Assembly (NCBI GenBank): GCA_013365325.1
Contig: JABVXV010000094.1
Location: 1-64,000, forward strand
DNA length: 64,000 bases
Reading direction: 5' to 3'
Source of the DNA: Dipetalonema caudispina
Taxonomy: Eukaryota > Nematoda > Chromadorea > Rhabditida > Onchocercidae
This document shows, piece after piece, positions 12,911 through 34,052 of the stretch. The first letter of the stretch is position 1, and every line of letters begins with the position of its first letter. The notes beneath the pieces are model-generated. The model was not told where the DNA came from, ran no database searches, and was given only the letters and a program-made list of their open reading frames with translations. Made by a program: the position numbers and the translations under genes.

Positions 12911-14469
12911 ATGTTGAATGTTGTAGTGGAATTGTTAAGATTTGCGTATACGTTTTTGGAAGTCATCCTGAATTATATCTCCAAGCCATCACTTATCATT
13001 AGAAGCCTTTTCTGTTACGCCGACAGCAGTTCTCAATCTCATCAACTTCCCAATCATCTCGCTGTCCTATACACCGATAAATATGCCATTTCACTTGTAG
13101 GTTTTTTGTTTAACTCCCAGTTTAATTTCAAAGAAGTTTCGTTGAAATTTCGAAGTCCTTTGTGATTTGGAATTCTAAAAGACAAATGCTCATTTGCTTC
13201 TAATTTTCACGAAAGTCAGGTAAGATCCGCACATTTTAATGTCAAAAAAAATTTTCGTATATTTTCGTATCAAAAAACTTTCGAGCTCCTAAATTAGTAG
13301 TGTTCTGTGTTCCGCGGTTAACATTATTTTGTTTATGCGATTTTACGAATTAGTTTTATTAATTTAGTGTCTATTAAAGTCACATTTATAAATGCGGAGC
13401 TTCTAATCAGTAACCTAATCCGAAAATTCATTGGAAATGCACCACCGATTTTGAACAAACGAGCATAATTTCTTCAAACTTAATTTTCCATACAATCCTA
13501 TAAGGCTTATATGTCCCCCATCAAGGTATTAAGCTGTGATGAAATGTATGTCATATCTTCGATTTAAAGGAATATTTTTCAGGAAGCTCTGAGTAAATTA
13601 ATTGTTCATAGTGCTCATGCCGGCATCAAAAGAGTCACGTTATATGACCCGTGGTCATATATTTCTTCAAGACGAGAACTTCTGCGAAAATTAACACATG
13701 ATTTTATGCGTGTGACATGCTCGAAAGAATTTATTAACGTAGTATTTTATGATTCCGACCATTCTGTATTCCATCCGGGTTTCATCCATACCACTGTCAA
13801 AATACTTGGTGCACAAGATGGCAGACAATCCATTGTTCGAGCTTGCCGAAAAGTAATATTTTTCTATTGATCCGTTGGAAGTTTAAATTTCTTTAACAGT
13901 TTGCATTATTCCATCTTTTATGCAAACGAGTGAAATTCAGTTGAATAGGTTTCAATTACGAATAGAATGGAAATAGATTGAAAATATTTAAAATTGAGGA
14001 AGAGATATTCTCTAATTCTAAAATGCGTTTTCCATTGCGACCAGGACAGAATAGTTTTTTCTGCCGCTCGTGGAATCTCATCATCTCCTTATCTTAATTG
14101 TCAGAACTACATCATATTAGCGAAGGCATTAGTGTTACCAATAGGAATGCTGTAACAGGTTTTTCAAATTAGTTTTTCTGGACTTCATAACTTTTATATT
14201 GGAAGAATTACTTTCAGCTTTGCATGGAATGTGAACCGGCAAATATAACTATCGAACAAATATCAGAATGTCTTGCTAAAGAACACATTTACGAGCCAGA
14301 TTTCCTGCTCCAAGTAGGTAATTTGGAAACAGTTGCGGGTTATTCTCCATGGGTATTAAGGATAACAGAAATACTTCAGTTGAAAAGTCTTCCTAGTAAT
14401 TTTTCACATCAGCAGTTTCTTTCGTATCTACACGAATACTCATTAAGGGATCGTCGAATCGGAAGGTGA
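12911..14469 (+). CDS. NUS1 / Nogo-B receptor, dehydrodolichyl diphosphate synthase subunit
   Basis: Non-catalytic partner of the cis-prenyltransferase DHDDS at the ER membrane, needed to make dolichol for protein glycosylation. Exons 12911-13096, 13583-13852 and 14218-14469 are each a multiple of three and give 235 residues. The N-terminus has a hydrophobic segment (residues about 2-30). Then come LPNHLAVLYTD (family: LPAHLGLLVTE), VTLYDPW (family: ISVYDHQG) and VKILGAQDGRQSIVRACR. The conserved YSPWVLRITEI block follows, where human has FLPWHIRLTEI. The C-terminus ends RRIGR, containing the RxG motif (232-234) that completes the active site of the DHDDS partner. It is shorter than human NUS1 (293 aa), mainly at the N-terminus. 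It is divergent to NDUFB3. Confidence 0.93.
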
Positions 14470-15206
14470 TTTTCAATTTCAGCATTCGATTTGAGAGAAA
14501 CTATAAACTTTATATTTATTCACATACATGTTTCGCAGTATAAAGCTGTGTATCCATTCCGTTTAGATTTCTAATGAAAATGTTTTATTTGTTGTAATTC
14601 TTTAAAAGGTTCAATTGTTAATTTATTTCACTCAAGTAGTTGTCGCTGATATTTAAATTTTTACATACCTTTTCACAAGTCCCAAGTTTTCGAGTCCTTC
14701 CATATTCAAAGCTATTCTTTACCTTCCAGACCATTTCTACAGAACTTTCATGCATTCAAATTCATGTTCCTTCTTTCGCGACAATAGACGTAGACCACAA
14801 AGTTAGAATGTTTTTGTTGCAGAATTTTATAAGTTAGTTATGTTGTCGATATTCTTTTCTGGATCAATTTCAAGATAAATGAAGTGGGGAAAAAATTCCT
14901 TGCAAAGTTCGTTTGTTTTATATATGCAGATAATTCTTCAGTTTATACAGTTCTCATTCAAAATATATACAAAAAAAAAAAAACATATACAGTTTCCTTG
15001 GGAGTAAGTCAGATGAAATATAGAGTCTTAAACTTAGGAGTCCAGTTCCTTTTTTAGAACTGTTCCTAGGATATTCCTAGATAAGTTCTGCCGCTATAAG
15101 CAAATTGGGCTATGAGACTTCAAGCCACACCATTTACTGTCAAATGGTTATTCATATCGTTTACGAACAGTCTGAAGCTCGGTAGAATTTTTTGTTCAAG
15201 AGTTAT
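14470..15206. other. Intergenic between convergent NUS1 and age-1, no gene seen
   Basis: The 3' flanks of two convergent genes. AT-rich, with an A-run at about 14970-14983. No coding signal was found. Confidence 0.5.
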
Positions 15207-22319
<7,113 letters not shown>

Positions 22320-24760
22320 TTCTCTCTTCTCAACGGTAATTCAATTCCATTATAATACCCTGAAATAAATTCAGTCTCAATATGACAAATGAATTTTGTG
22401 AAAACCGACTATAAATTTAAGCTTTTCACCAAAATTATTCACAATTTTCATTTCAGAGATAGGTCTGTAAAATGAAGAAATGATGCAGTATGATTCATCA
22501 TTTTATTTTAGAGTTCTCGACCACTTTTCATAGCTATAAGCAATCACTACTGATAATTATTTCCCATTCTTCCTCTTTTCCTCTCTGAACACAACCTGAA
22601 AACGGTATCTTTTTCTTCCCCTTCACTTCCAACACCGTTCTAATTACGTAGCATAATCACTTGATATCTTATAAACCTCAACTTCAGCATATTATTCCAT
22701 CGAACTTGGCACACCACCTCTACAATCTACTCAATCACACACCTTTAACCTGAGTACTCTCCAATCAATTAATTAAACGCGAACACAACCTGAAAACGAA
22801 AGTTGCACCACCATCGAACACTACGGAATGGTGAAACGGAATGGGATAGAGCGGTTCCGTTAGTTTCTTCCACTGTTTACGCAAAAAAAACTTTGTGTGA
22901 TAGTTCCATTCACTCTTTTTTTTTTTTTTTTTTTTTTGAGGATAAGGGTAAATTTGATTCAAAGAAATTAAAAATTTTAATTCCGAAAAATTGCTCCCTT
23001 ACAATTCGTAAAAGTTCCATTTCGATCCATATATTGACATCTATTTGAATGACTCATTTTGGAACTACGAAACATTTCTAAGCAATGACTAATAATTGAA
23101 TATCGCTGAAAATTGAAACCACAATTTTCCACTTAGCTTTTTGTTCATGAATTCCATCGTATTATTTATGCATTTATGAATGAAACTGATTAAGAACAGA
23201 AATTTAGAAAGTCCTGCGTCAAGAAACTATTACTTAAACGATCAACAGGAGCCGCTTTTTTTTTTGGAGTGTTTCAAAATTTTTTATCGAGTTTGAAGTT
23301 CCCAGAAAGGGTCCGTGCTACAAAGTTTTAAAGTTGCACTAAGAAGACCAGGAAGAGAACTGCGGAAACATTTAATTCAGCGTTAAGTTTCTTCTTTAAA
23401 GTGTTTGCACAGTTTCCCTTACAACAATGTACGTTTTCAATTAATATTTTAAAAAAAATTGATAATGAATCATCTTTAAATTTACTTTGAACTAAAATCT
23501 CATTATACTTAAATCTTGGCGAAGTTCATAGCAAGTTGGTCATTTATCTGGCTAAATACTGGTCAGTACAATTCGATTATAAATTTGCTATATGAAATCT
23601 TTGTGAATAGTTCGATGAATTTTAAGGATTAACAAAACTTTAGCAACTAATCTTCACAACCGGTGACAAACAATATCTAATTCCTTCAGAAAATTGGATA
23701 GATACTAACATCCTACAGGGTTTGATGTATGATATTCAAATCATACATGGCATATGATAGTAAATTATTTCAAAATATGGCATCACTTCTTTAGGATACA
23801 TTTAAGACATTATGTAGTTCCTTTATGACACAGCACATAGTAAAATGAAGTGCTAGAAGTGACTGCCTGAATTGAAATCCTTGTCTTCATGATGTCAACC
23901 TGTTAAGGATTAATACATTCGTTAACAACCTTACCGCATGCAAACGAAATTTCTTGCAGTGTTTAAATGAAAAAGTAATCTTGAGGTATTAGCGAAATTC
24001 AATCATGGTTGAACATGACGTACTACTGAAAAAAGTACCTCATCAGAATATGCGTAATATCTAATATTTTTGCTTAACCCTTAACCTTACTTCATCATAA
24101 AATGACTTCTATTCTCAGCTGCTCTTATAACATGAAATTTCCTCAATCTTTAGTAGTACATTATCTCTTGAAGTATACCTTACGCTGCATTCCACTGCTA
24201 TATTTTCCTTCTTTCTAAAATCCCTGCAAAACACAATACTCCTCCCATCATTCCACAATCTCCAAAGTATTCTCCATCATTCCGCAACTTCCGCTGCAGC
24301 ATCACGCGGAACAATATCTTCGTTGCATGCCACAAAACTGTGGAATGATATGATCTTAGAAGTTCTGCATTGTTTATCTTCTATCATAATTATTTTACAT
24401 AGATTAGTGTTGGCTGGAAGTTGTGGTACTTAATTAATTGGGTATAGCTGTAGACAGTTTATTTATATAATTCAAGAAGAACTGTTGAATACCATTGAGA
24501 AGTGTTGTTTTATCGATATCAAAATACTTATCAAAATTTTGTTAAGTGTAATAAATTTTTTGAGTTGGTCGAATGCACCACTTATTTACCGCTCTTAATT
24601 TCATATCCTAAAGTACTTATTATTATGATTACATCATTGATGTAATCATTGATAGCACTTGATGATTACCACTATCATTTTTCAGGTGCTACAAAGAGGA
24701 AGATTACTTTGAAATTGTTTCGTCTCCTACTTTAAGTTAACGTGGCTAAGAATCTCTGAT
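22320..24760. other. Intergenic between age-1 and the capping protein gene, no gene seen
   Basis: 2.4 kb holding the 5' flanks of two divergent genes. It has a T-run at 22916-22937 and another at about 23257-23265. No frame shows coding character with splice signals on either strand. Regulatory sequence for age-1 would be expected here, but I could not identify sites. Confidence 0.5.
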
Positions 24761-24772
24761 TTTCAGAGAGTT

Positions 24773-26650
24773 ATGGTATGTTCTGATTGTTACACTCGAT
24801 TTGATTGATTTCATTACATTAGCCTTTTGTTAAGTCCGTATCCATTTCTACTCACGTTCAAAGTTGAAACTTGTCTTATAACTCCGAAGTGTAAAGGAGG
24901 GCATGAAACAAACTAAGATTTATCACAAGCAACAGTTGGGATCAGTGTTATGATTAATTGAACATTTCATGAAATCTATGAAGGACGGTTATTTTGCAAT
25001 GACAAAAGTTTGGAGTTATCAAAATATGTAAGAAGAAATTTTCGTTTAATATTTTCAGGGAGACCAGCAGCTCGACTGCGCTTTAGATTTGATGAGGCGT
25101 TTGCCACCTCAACAAGTAGAAAGAAATTTGAATGATCTAATTGATTTGTGTCCTCGCTTGGTCGATGACTTGTTGAGTGCGGTCGATCAGCCGTTAAAAA
25201 TTGCTCGTGATAAAGAAACAGGGAAGGAATACCTCCTTTGTGATTATAACAGAGATAGCGATAGCTATCGGTTAGTTCTTCTGTGAAGTTTTTTCAATTT
25301 CGAGTGACTTTTCCAGATTAGGTTTCACATTACTTTTCTGTAGAACCTAATCATATTTACTTTGGGTTTGTTTGTCGACGCTTTTGTCATTGCTTTTTTT
25401 ATAATTTCATTGCTACTCAAATATTTCCAGTTCACCATGGTCGAATACGTATGATCCACCATTGGAAGACGGTGCTTCGCCATCAGATAAGCTTCGTAAG
25501 CTGGAAATTGAAATGAATGCTGCATTCGAGGCTTACAGAGATGCGTAAGTCTATATTAGTCTGACTGCTTCGGCAGATGAATTTGGAGCATTTTAAAATC
25601 AAATGGCTTCATTATACATAAATTTGACTAGCATGAATTATGAGTATGTTTAGATGTAAATTGTTAATTAATGTCCTCCTTCATCTAGTTGTCATTGCTG
25701 ATGAAGTCTAAGTTACAAAAAATATTTACAGATATTTCGAGGGTGGCGTATCGTCAGTGTACTTCTGGGATTTGGACTATGGTTTTGCAGGTGTTGTTTT
25801 AATCAAAAAAATCGGGGATGGTTTGCGTAATATACAGGGTTGCTGGGATTCAATCCATGTGATCGAAATACAAGAAAAAGTATATTTCCTTTTACAGTTT
25901 ATAGGTATTCTTCTGTTTTTGACTAATTTTTTCGAAAATGCACGGTTAACTGTTGTTCTTATTCCTCTTTTTTATTTTTTAGCTGTCGAAATGAAATTTG
26001 GGGTATAATTTTACAGGCTGGTGGGAGGCATGCACACTACAAACTTACAAGTACAGTGATGCTTTGGCTACAAATGACTAAACAAGCAAGTGGTATGATG
26101 AATTTGGGAGGATCTGTTACGCGACAGGTGATTCTCATCTTTATTACGGCGAACTACAAATAAATGATTTTGTTCTTCCCTATTTCAAATCGAAATTTTT
26201 GTTCCATACATTCTTACTGTTTTACTGCTTTAGGTTGAAGCTGACCATCCAGTAAACGATTCTACAAATACCCATCTCATTAATATTGGCAAAATGATAG
26301 AGGTGAGGAACTTTCTTACATATTTTTCAAGAAATTAAATCAAACATCATATGTATTTTTTGTTTTGTTCGAAAAGAACTGGTTCATGCTCACTCAACAT
26401 CGGGATATTCTTTTTGCTTCATGAATTTAAAAATGTTGATCGGTATGAACTAATTACTGAAGTAAATTTGGATAAGCAGTGAAGTATTCATTTTCAGGAT
26501 ATGGAGAGTAAAATCCGATCAACTTTAAATGAAGTTTATTTTGGGAAAACCAAGCAGATTGTTAGTGAATTACGTACTACACTTGATGCTGAGGAATTAA
26601 AACGGCAGAAAAAAATTGCAACGGAGATAAAAGGAGGTATTGGCAAATAA
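24773..26650 (+). CDS. cap-2: F-actin capping protein subunit beta
   Basis: Beta subunit of the CapZ heterodimer that caps barbed ends of actin filaments. Exons: 24773-24775 (ATG only), 25059-25270, 25431-25544, 25732-25879, 26017-26127, 26234-26302, 26498-26650; 269 residues. The sequence follows vertebrate CAPZB closely: [85 protein letters not shown] and STVMLWLQM. It ends in the amphipathic tail region used for actin capping ([13 protein letters not shown]). The start is inferred: ATG at 24773 sits between a TTTTCAG acceptor (a possible trans-splice site, six bases upstream) and a GTATGT donor, and joins in frame to GDQQLD. If that exon is wrong, only the initiator methionine changes. Confidence 0.95.
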
Positions 26651-28134
26651 AAGAAGAAAAAGGGATTAATAAATCCTACAGCACAGCAGTTTTACTGTCT
26701 TCTTTAAAAGGACTTTTTGGTGCACTTCTTTTTTCTTTATATTTTTCAAACATTAAATTAGGCAGAACGTTTTTCCAGTAATGTAAAGATATCTGTATGA
26801 CTGCTAATTATATATTTTACTTTATATCATCTGAATTTTCTGCTCATTCGCTGTAGTGCTTCATAATGGTGTAACTAAGCAATGGACATAACTGTACTTG
26901 GACCCCTTAGAAAATGTTTGCTACGCCAGCCATGAATACCTATCTACCGACCAGTAAATGTGGCGGTTGTAATTTTTGTTTACTAGTTGCTACAGCGAAT
27001 TTTGTCTATTTAGTTGGTGACTCATGACTATGAATTGCTGTACTGCGAATTTTATAAAAATTACAACTTTCAATGGACTCAGTTCTTCTAACTTCTATAA
27101 TTATATTGATTATATTTGTTATTATATTGACAAGTTTGCGCTTCATAATTTTTCTGCGCGCACTGCACAAATTTCTTTTTTTTGAACACCATTCCCTAAA
27201 TTTTATGCCAAAGACCTAAATTTCGCGTTCTATTACTACGGCTTCATTCTCCTTATGTTTTAGGGGATTTTCAGTTCATTAAAGTGAAGTTTTGAAAAGC
27301 GAATGTATCTGCTTCATTCACTCACCATCTGTTTGTTTCTCTCTTTCACCATGTAAATTTAAATTATTGCGATCTGCATTGTATTTCGTTATTCATCACG
27401 TTCCTTTGTGTTCAGTCTTGCGAAAATATATCAGACGTCCAAAAATGAGGAATGACAAACAACAGTAATCGAATATATCAGCGATGTGGCTAAGTGCTTT
27501 TGTTTCGTTGTTTAAGTCTATTAGGTTAAGTATTTAGATTTTTTTGTTTAAACTATTCGAAGTTCTGGAATTCTGATCGTTGATATTGATTGGATTTTAA
27601 GGTTCTGACAAGCTTGATAGAACCCCTTGAATTTCTTGTATCCCGTAGTTAATCTTGCCAAAAGATTTACTTGTTTTGGTTTGTTGATTAATGATCAAAG
27701 TGAAAGCCATTTTCTTAAAAATAATCGTTTTATGGAGCTGGTAAGCTCCACTGGATTTGTTTCGAAGGATCAGAAGGTCCAAAAGTATAATATATGAAGA
27801 CGAACTTACAAGTGTGATTTGTTGCTGACCGATGACCTGGTTCTCTCTCTTTTATCTGTTATGACGTATTTCTGCGCTCACAAGTGCATCTAAATACCCT
27901 TGTATCCTTATCTGTACAAAAGGATTATGCAATTTAGGACAGATTTCAAGTTTCCAGAGAAATAGCAAAGTGACGAAAAGGCGAGATCATCCCACACACA
28001 CACGCACACACATCTGATTGATAAAATGAAGTTGATTCCTGTATTACTCCTTTCACTGGAAACACTGAACCTTTAAGAGTTATCAATAACAACTTCTCCT
28101 TTTCAATCTAATATATTCATTCATCATTCATGAA
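26651..28134. other. Intergenic with a CA microsatellite, no gene seen
   Basis: 1.5 kb of AT-rich sequence after cap-2. It holds a short CA-dinucleotide tract at 27992-28012. Short open frames here are not bounded by splice sites and have biased composition. Confidence 0.5.
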
Positions 28135-31100
28135 ATGATCATTACTATTAGCTTCACCGATTCTTCCTTCATTTTGCTGTTGTTCCTGATATTATCATTA
28201 TCTGCAATTGAGAACTGCAAAGCAAGCATTGATGGTAAACTTCTATTCTTTTAATAACCTTTTTCTTACTGGAATGTTTTAATAATCACTGTTGATTTAT
28301 TAGCTGTTTATATATCCTTTCAATCCTCTTTCATCCTTTTAATTACTGAAGCAATAAACTGTGTAACAAAGCTAATCAAAAGCAATACTTTTGATAATTA
28401 TCTCCAAGAATTCCAAGTAAATCAGGAAGATTATCAGAGAATGCCCGTAAACTTATACAAAATACAAATCAATAAATCCTAAAAGAATGATCTTACAATT
28501 TTAGGAATAATTTGCTGGCTTATACCATCAAAGTATTAATAAGTAAAATAAAATAAAACTTAATTCTTCGAACCATATCATTCCATAATGAACCCTAATC
28601 AGCACGGTTTATAGAAAGGTATTATAAATTGGATCATATGGTAATGATAACAAATAAAAAGAAGAAATGCTTTTTCCATATTTTATAGAGTGAATTGTTG
28701 CGTCTTGTCTTCTTACCTAGAAAGTAACCATAGGCAATTTCTAATTCCAACTTGAAATTTATTTTGAATTTGAAAAATAAATATCTTAAAGCATTGAAAC
28801 CGTGCTTCGAACGATATGTTGGTCAACGGCTATCGAATTTATCACCATATCATAGCGAATGGCGAATGAAGACACCAGAAGAATGTTTATTGTTTTGTGC
28901 ACTATCTTCGGTATAATACGTTTCGTTTCTTTTTTTTCCCTCAGATTTTATTTTAAATTTATATCCATCTTCGATTCTGAGCATATAAGCAGATGTTCCA
29001 GTAAACTTTTCCACTTTTGTTGATTTTTTTTGTTGGGATTTTTCTAGCAGCTCTTTCAACTGAACGGAAAAGGTCATCAATATTCGCATTCATTGGGTAT
29101 CCTTTCCTTTGATCTTTCCCATTTTTTATATTATGGTAGATTTTGTTCATTACTTTCAATCATTCAATCTAATTTGTCATCATTTAAAATGTAATTTTGT
29201 TTTTGGCTTTGTATTGTGTACCTTTTTTATTGACTTATACTTCCTTCGTCTTCTCAATTACTCATTTCAATTATAAGTTTACAGTCTCGTTGTCGATCAA
29301 CAGTTCATGATACCTTTCAACATATATGTTACTACTTCTTGGATGATGGTCAGCAGCATACACGTATAGCTCGTGGCATGATTTACTTTCGAGTAGTTGA
29401 AAAAAAATGCTTAGGTAAGATTCAATTATTGTCGCAGCAAGAGTAATTTTTTCATAAAATTACTGAGTTTCATATCAGTTCGAGTAATTTAATAATAAAT
29501 TATTACTTTGTTCGTCAAAATTTCACTTTGTCTCACTCACTTTCTTAAAGTATCAATTAATCAGCACCAATAAATTAATTACCTACATTATTCAGCTTTC
29601 ATCAACTTGACATTTTTCTTCATCTTCAATTTCTCTTATAGATCAATTCCTAAATGGTTTCAACACCACACTTCTGAGTTCAGAAATCACAATCTCGGAA
29701 ACATCATCGTCTATTCCGATTTCTGATACCAGCAGGAGTTTTATTGAGCTGCAGCGGCCAGCGGTAGCGCATGCAAATCCGCTGATTCATGTACCGCCGG
29801 GTGGCAGAGCTATAACTCCCACTCCTTATTTCGATTATTTTGATAATCAACAAAAACTTAAGAAGCATGAAAAGTTCGACGAATCAAACCTCACTGTTCC
29901 CACTTCCACTATAACTACTTCTGATAATACCGCCATTTCTGCCGGCAATATTATTGTTAGTACTCTTACTTCGCCACCAACTATATTCTCAAAGGTACTC
30001 GAAAAAGAAGATGAAATTTACGACGAAGTGATATCAGTTTCCGAATTTTCTGCATCAACCTTTCCAACATTTTTGTCCAGACAGGATGAAAATTCTACAA
30101 ATTCAACATCCAGAGAACCTAAAATATTGGAACAATCAAGCCACGAAACGTATCCCTCTGATGATGCTTCATTTTTTATCGGAAACGTTAGGAACCTTCC
30201 AATGCTTGGCGCAAATTTCGGGAAAGATCGTCAGAAAGACGGTGTTGATTTGAACAAACTGCTGAAAGCAACTCCGGAAGACGTAAGACGGTCGCCAATT
30301 AAAATTTCATTAACAGATGCAGAAAATTTAAATGAGGTAAAGCAAACAAAGCACCACTGTTACGTAATAGTAACCGGATGTCAGCATTCAGTTTTCTAGA
30401 AGAAATCCACTATACCAATCGCTAAATTAAAACCCTTTCCCTTTCACCAAACTCTTAAATAATTTAAATCATATGCATGGATTCTCCAAGAAAAATTCTG
30501 AAAATCATACGCTTCCTGATGGCAAATTACAAATTGTTAATCCTCTTAAATTGATTACTTCTCTTTTTTGAACTGAAATTTAAATAAAAATTTGTGTGTG
30601 TGTGTATCAGATTTTTTTATGCCGATTTAATTTGTGATAGAACAATGATTTAGAACACGAGTGAGATAATACCGTTGTCGAATGCTGAGAAATCAATTGT
30701 GAATAAGTTGATATCAATTCCAACAGTTAATTCGATCTCATTGACACTTTCCAAGCAAAATGGTAGAATTAAAAAGCTTCTTTCATCAGGTTTCCATTTC
30801 GATATCTTCATTTTTAAGTGTGAGTTTTAAAAAATGTAGAACGTGTGAAATTTTATAAATTATTTTATTGCTCACTTTATAACAAAAAGCAACTCTCTGT
30901 TATTAACTCCATCTGTCACTTTTCTTCATTTCTCTTCTGATCCTTTCTTGTTTTCTAAATTACATCAATCTTATAAAATATTAGTATGATTTTATCATCT
31001 TGTTGAAATCTGTTCCCTAAAATCCAACTATTTACGAACTAATAATACTTTTTCATAAGTACTGTAACTTTACAACAGCAGTATGTGGAAATAATGAACG

Positions 31101-32703
31101 TGAAGTATGGTTGGTTATTGAAAATGCTGCATTGAAAATCGATCAAATACAAACGAAAACGAATGTTGGATCATATAAGTCTTGTAAAGCCAAGTGTAAT
31201 ACTATCACTGTTCGTTTATTTATATTTGTAGATATTATTTATGAGGCAATTACCTAATAAATAAACGAATAAAATGAATGGAAAAATTATATCTTTAAAA
31301 AAATCAATAATATTTACAGTAAGTTGAATTGCAATATCACTATTTTTATTTATACTGATAACTTCAATTAAAGTTAATAATTATAGAATTCCGGGAGGGG
31401 ATGTACTTCATTTACATATGATGAAGTAAAACGACACTGCATGATACATATCAACAATGACGACATCGTGTCATCTTTAACTTTTTTATCATCGCCTAAA
31501 TCTAACTTCAATATTCGAACTGCTGTCAAATTCTGCTATCCAGGTTTAATTGTTATTCTGTTAATTATTAGTTTTAAAAGATGAAAAGTTTAAATATTTA
31601 AATTAAAAACTGAAATTATGAGCACGCATGTTTAATCATGCAAGCCTGTGTTAAATGCTTTTAGAATTTCCTTATGATTTTAGAAAATTTGATTGTTTTC
31701 GAAGAATGTTCCGAATTCATTGCATTTCTGGATTATATGATGTATATAAAGCCTCGGGAAATTTTTAATGATATTCCGAAAGGTCATCAAGGATTACATG
31801 CATGTATTGAGCTATGTGTTCTGACATCTCATTTTCACTGCAAGGTATTATTTGTTGGAGAACTTCTTCCACAAGCAGGAAAGCAAGATATCATTTAGCT
31901 TATGTGATATTTCAGCTTATGAAATATGTCTTGTTACTCATTAAACCATGTCTTCCAATGATAATACGACGAAATTTCCCGTAATAACGTCTGTGATTTA
32001 TTTAACTATGATTTTTTTGATGAAAAAGTTTTGAACTTTGACACGGATTTAGAATAAGTTCGCCAACACCTCTTTCGGATAGGGTTACCAATATTGCATA
32101 TAATATTCAATCTTTTTTACTACTGCACAATGTCCTTAACGAGAAATTTAAAATTTCAACAAGTTGCAGAAATTGCATTTTTGTTTAGTTTTTCATTTTA
32201 TAACTGACATCTCACACTCCTAACATCTTCTGATACAGACTGACCACATTTCGATGAAAATTTTGATTGATCCTTTCCGTATGTTTAATTTTGAACTTGC
32301 AGTCGGCAGCATTTGCTATCACTTTGGGCAAATGTTTGTTGTATGATGAAGATTCATTATCAAGTCCTGAGTATTTTCAAGAGCATCAACAATACGGATT
32401 GATTTATTTCGAGAATGGATGCGAACAATTTAATAAAAAACAGAGTTAAATTAATTTTCCTCATGATTTTAATGAACCTTAAGGATAAAACCAACGAAAC
32501 TGTTTCTGAACTAATAAAATTGACATATTCCAAAACATTCTCATAATTTGCAATCCTTTTAAGGATTCTGATAAATGATTTCAAAAAACAATCTTTCAGT
32601 TTCAACAGAAGCTCGAATGGAACGTATCCCAATCAAACGACCTAGCGATATTCGACAAGAACAACTGCAACAGATCTCCGGTGTTTATTATGTTGAAAAC
32701 TAA
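28135..32703 (+). CDS. Secreted PAN/Apple-like protein with Ser/Thr-rich middle
   Basis: Function unknown. Exons: 28135-28234, 28792-28910, 29285-29414, 29642-30336, 30654-30789, 31079-31227, 31387-31543, 31684-31844, 32303-32444, 32600-32703; phases fit and give 630 residues. Residues 1-30 form a signal peptide (FILLLFLILSLSA). The first cysteine-rich module (about 35-116: LKPCFERYVGQRL, TPEECLLFC, HICYYFLDDG) has the C-x-C spacing of PAN/Apple domains. Residues about 117-393 are rich in Ser, Thr and Asn, a likely mucin-like O-glycosylated linker. Two more weaker cysteine-rich modules follow (SGRGCTSFTYDEVKRHC; HACIELCVLTSHFHC to LGKCLLYDE). There is no membrane anchor near the C-terminus. 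The acceptor of exon 6 could be 31079 or 31082, and the last splice uses a weak GTTAAA donor. PAN-type is my reading of cysteine spacing, not a profile hit. Confidence 0.75.
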
Positions 32704-34008
32704 CCATTTAATCATTCATACTAACCAGTAAATTGAAACTTGCAATGTAAGCGAGTGTAATCATTGTAACCACTCTACCATTGATCATTATTTTCAGTCA
32801 TTTTTCCACTATTACATGCTAATTAATTAATTAATTTTTATATTATTTTCAATTTTCAATGTTTTCTGAAGATCTCACTTCATACGAAAAAAAATATGCT
32901 AAATTCACATGCATTAATAATTTCATATAGATAATATTCTGACAGTATTCTTACACTAAACTAAACACGTACTTGTTTGACGTAAGAATCATCTGTAAAG
33001 TAGAGAGTATGATATAACCATATATATCTGTCTTCTTCAATTTTCATCTTCCATGCTACAATTAAAATACTAACATTAGAGAAAAATTATTTTGCTAAAT
33101 CATTTTGGATATTTTTAATAGATAGATATGCATGCTGTCGTGTTCACATTAAATCTTAACTTGTCACATTTAATTTTTATGTTATGATAGCCTTCGTGTT
33201 GACTCAGTGAATATTTTGATCGCAGCCATAAAAAGTTTTAAAAATTTTCAATGACACATGTTATGATTGTACAGACAATATTAGAATTGCTTACAATAAA
33301 ACAACTGATCGCTCAATAAGAAATTTCCTCAAAATCAGAAGTATCAGTTGTTCAAAGTTTTCAGTTTAGCAATGGTTTTTTAACGAGATTCTTCATAGAT
33401 TGGCAAATATAAAAGCAGAAAAAAACTGATATTTTTGAATTCTTTTACAGTCAATTTGAATAATTTATCAATCCTGAAATCTTGAAGTTAATCCTCCACG
33501 TTTCATTACGAAAAAAAAAAAAGAAATTTCTTCGACTGATCCGCTTGGAACCAGTTGTCTTGAAAGTATAACTATCGTTTTTCTCGCCTTAAGTCATTCG
33601 AATATCACTCACAATCCTTTTTAAGTCTTTTCGCAGTTTCTTAATTTTTCTTTTCTAAAATTCCGCTGACGAAAAGACAATAAGAATGATTAGTTATTTT
33701 AAATTACTTAGTAGAATCAATTTTTTTCGATCCTCCATTCAATTTTATTCTTTTAACGATTAATTAATATTATGCTATTGTATTTTAAGGATAATATTAT
33801 TTCCTTTAATTTCCATTAATTCATTTATGCTGTTCATTTCATTCTTATCATTCGTTGTGATATGGTTCGATATACATCTCACGTACTGATCAGTTGACGT
33901 CACTTATTCCACTTGTTTTATTCATAGGAAATATCCGCAGCTGTTGCAAATACTATGTATTAATAATATTCGATTTTGATGTGATTTCATATGGTACATA
34001 CACAAATG

Positions 34009-34052
34009 ATCGATGGATCAGACATGTATCGATTGATCGATGGATCAGACAT
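34009..34052. repeat. 18-base direct repeat, two copies
   Basis: The 18-base string GATCGATGGATCAGACAT occurs at 34009-34026 and again at 34035-34052. The copies are 26 bases apart, and the spacer also contains an ATCGATTGATCGAT palindrome-like piece. It is a local duplication with no function evident. Confidence 0.8.

Noticed and set aside
22765..23048. Open frames on both strands around the T-run at 22.9 kb
   Set aside because: They are built around homopolymer-encoded Lys or Phe runs, with no splice signals and no recognisable domain.
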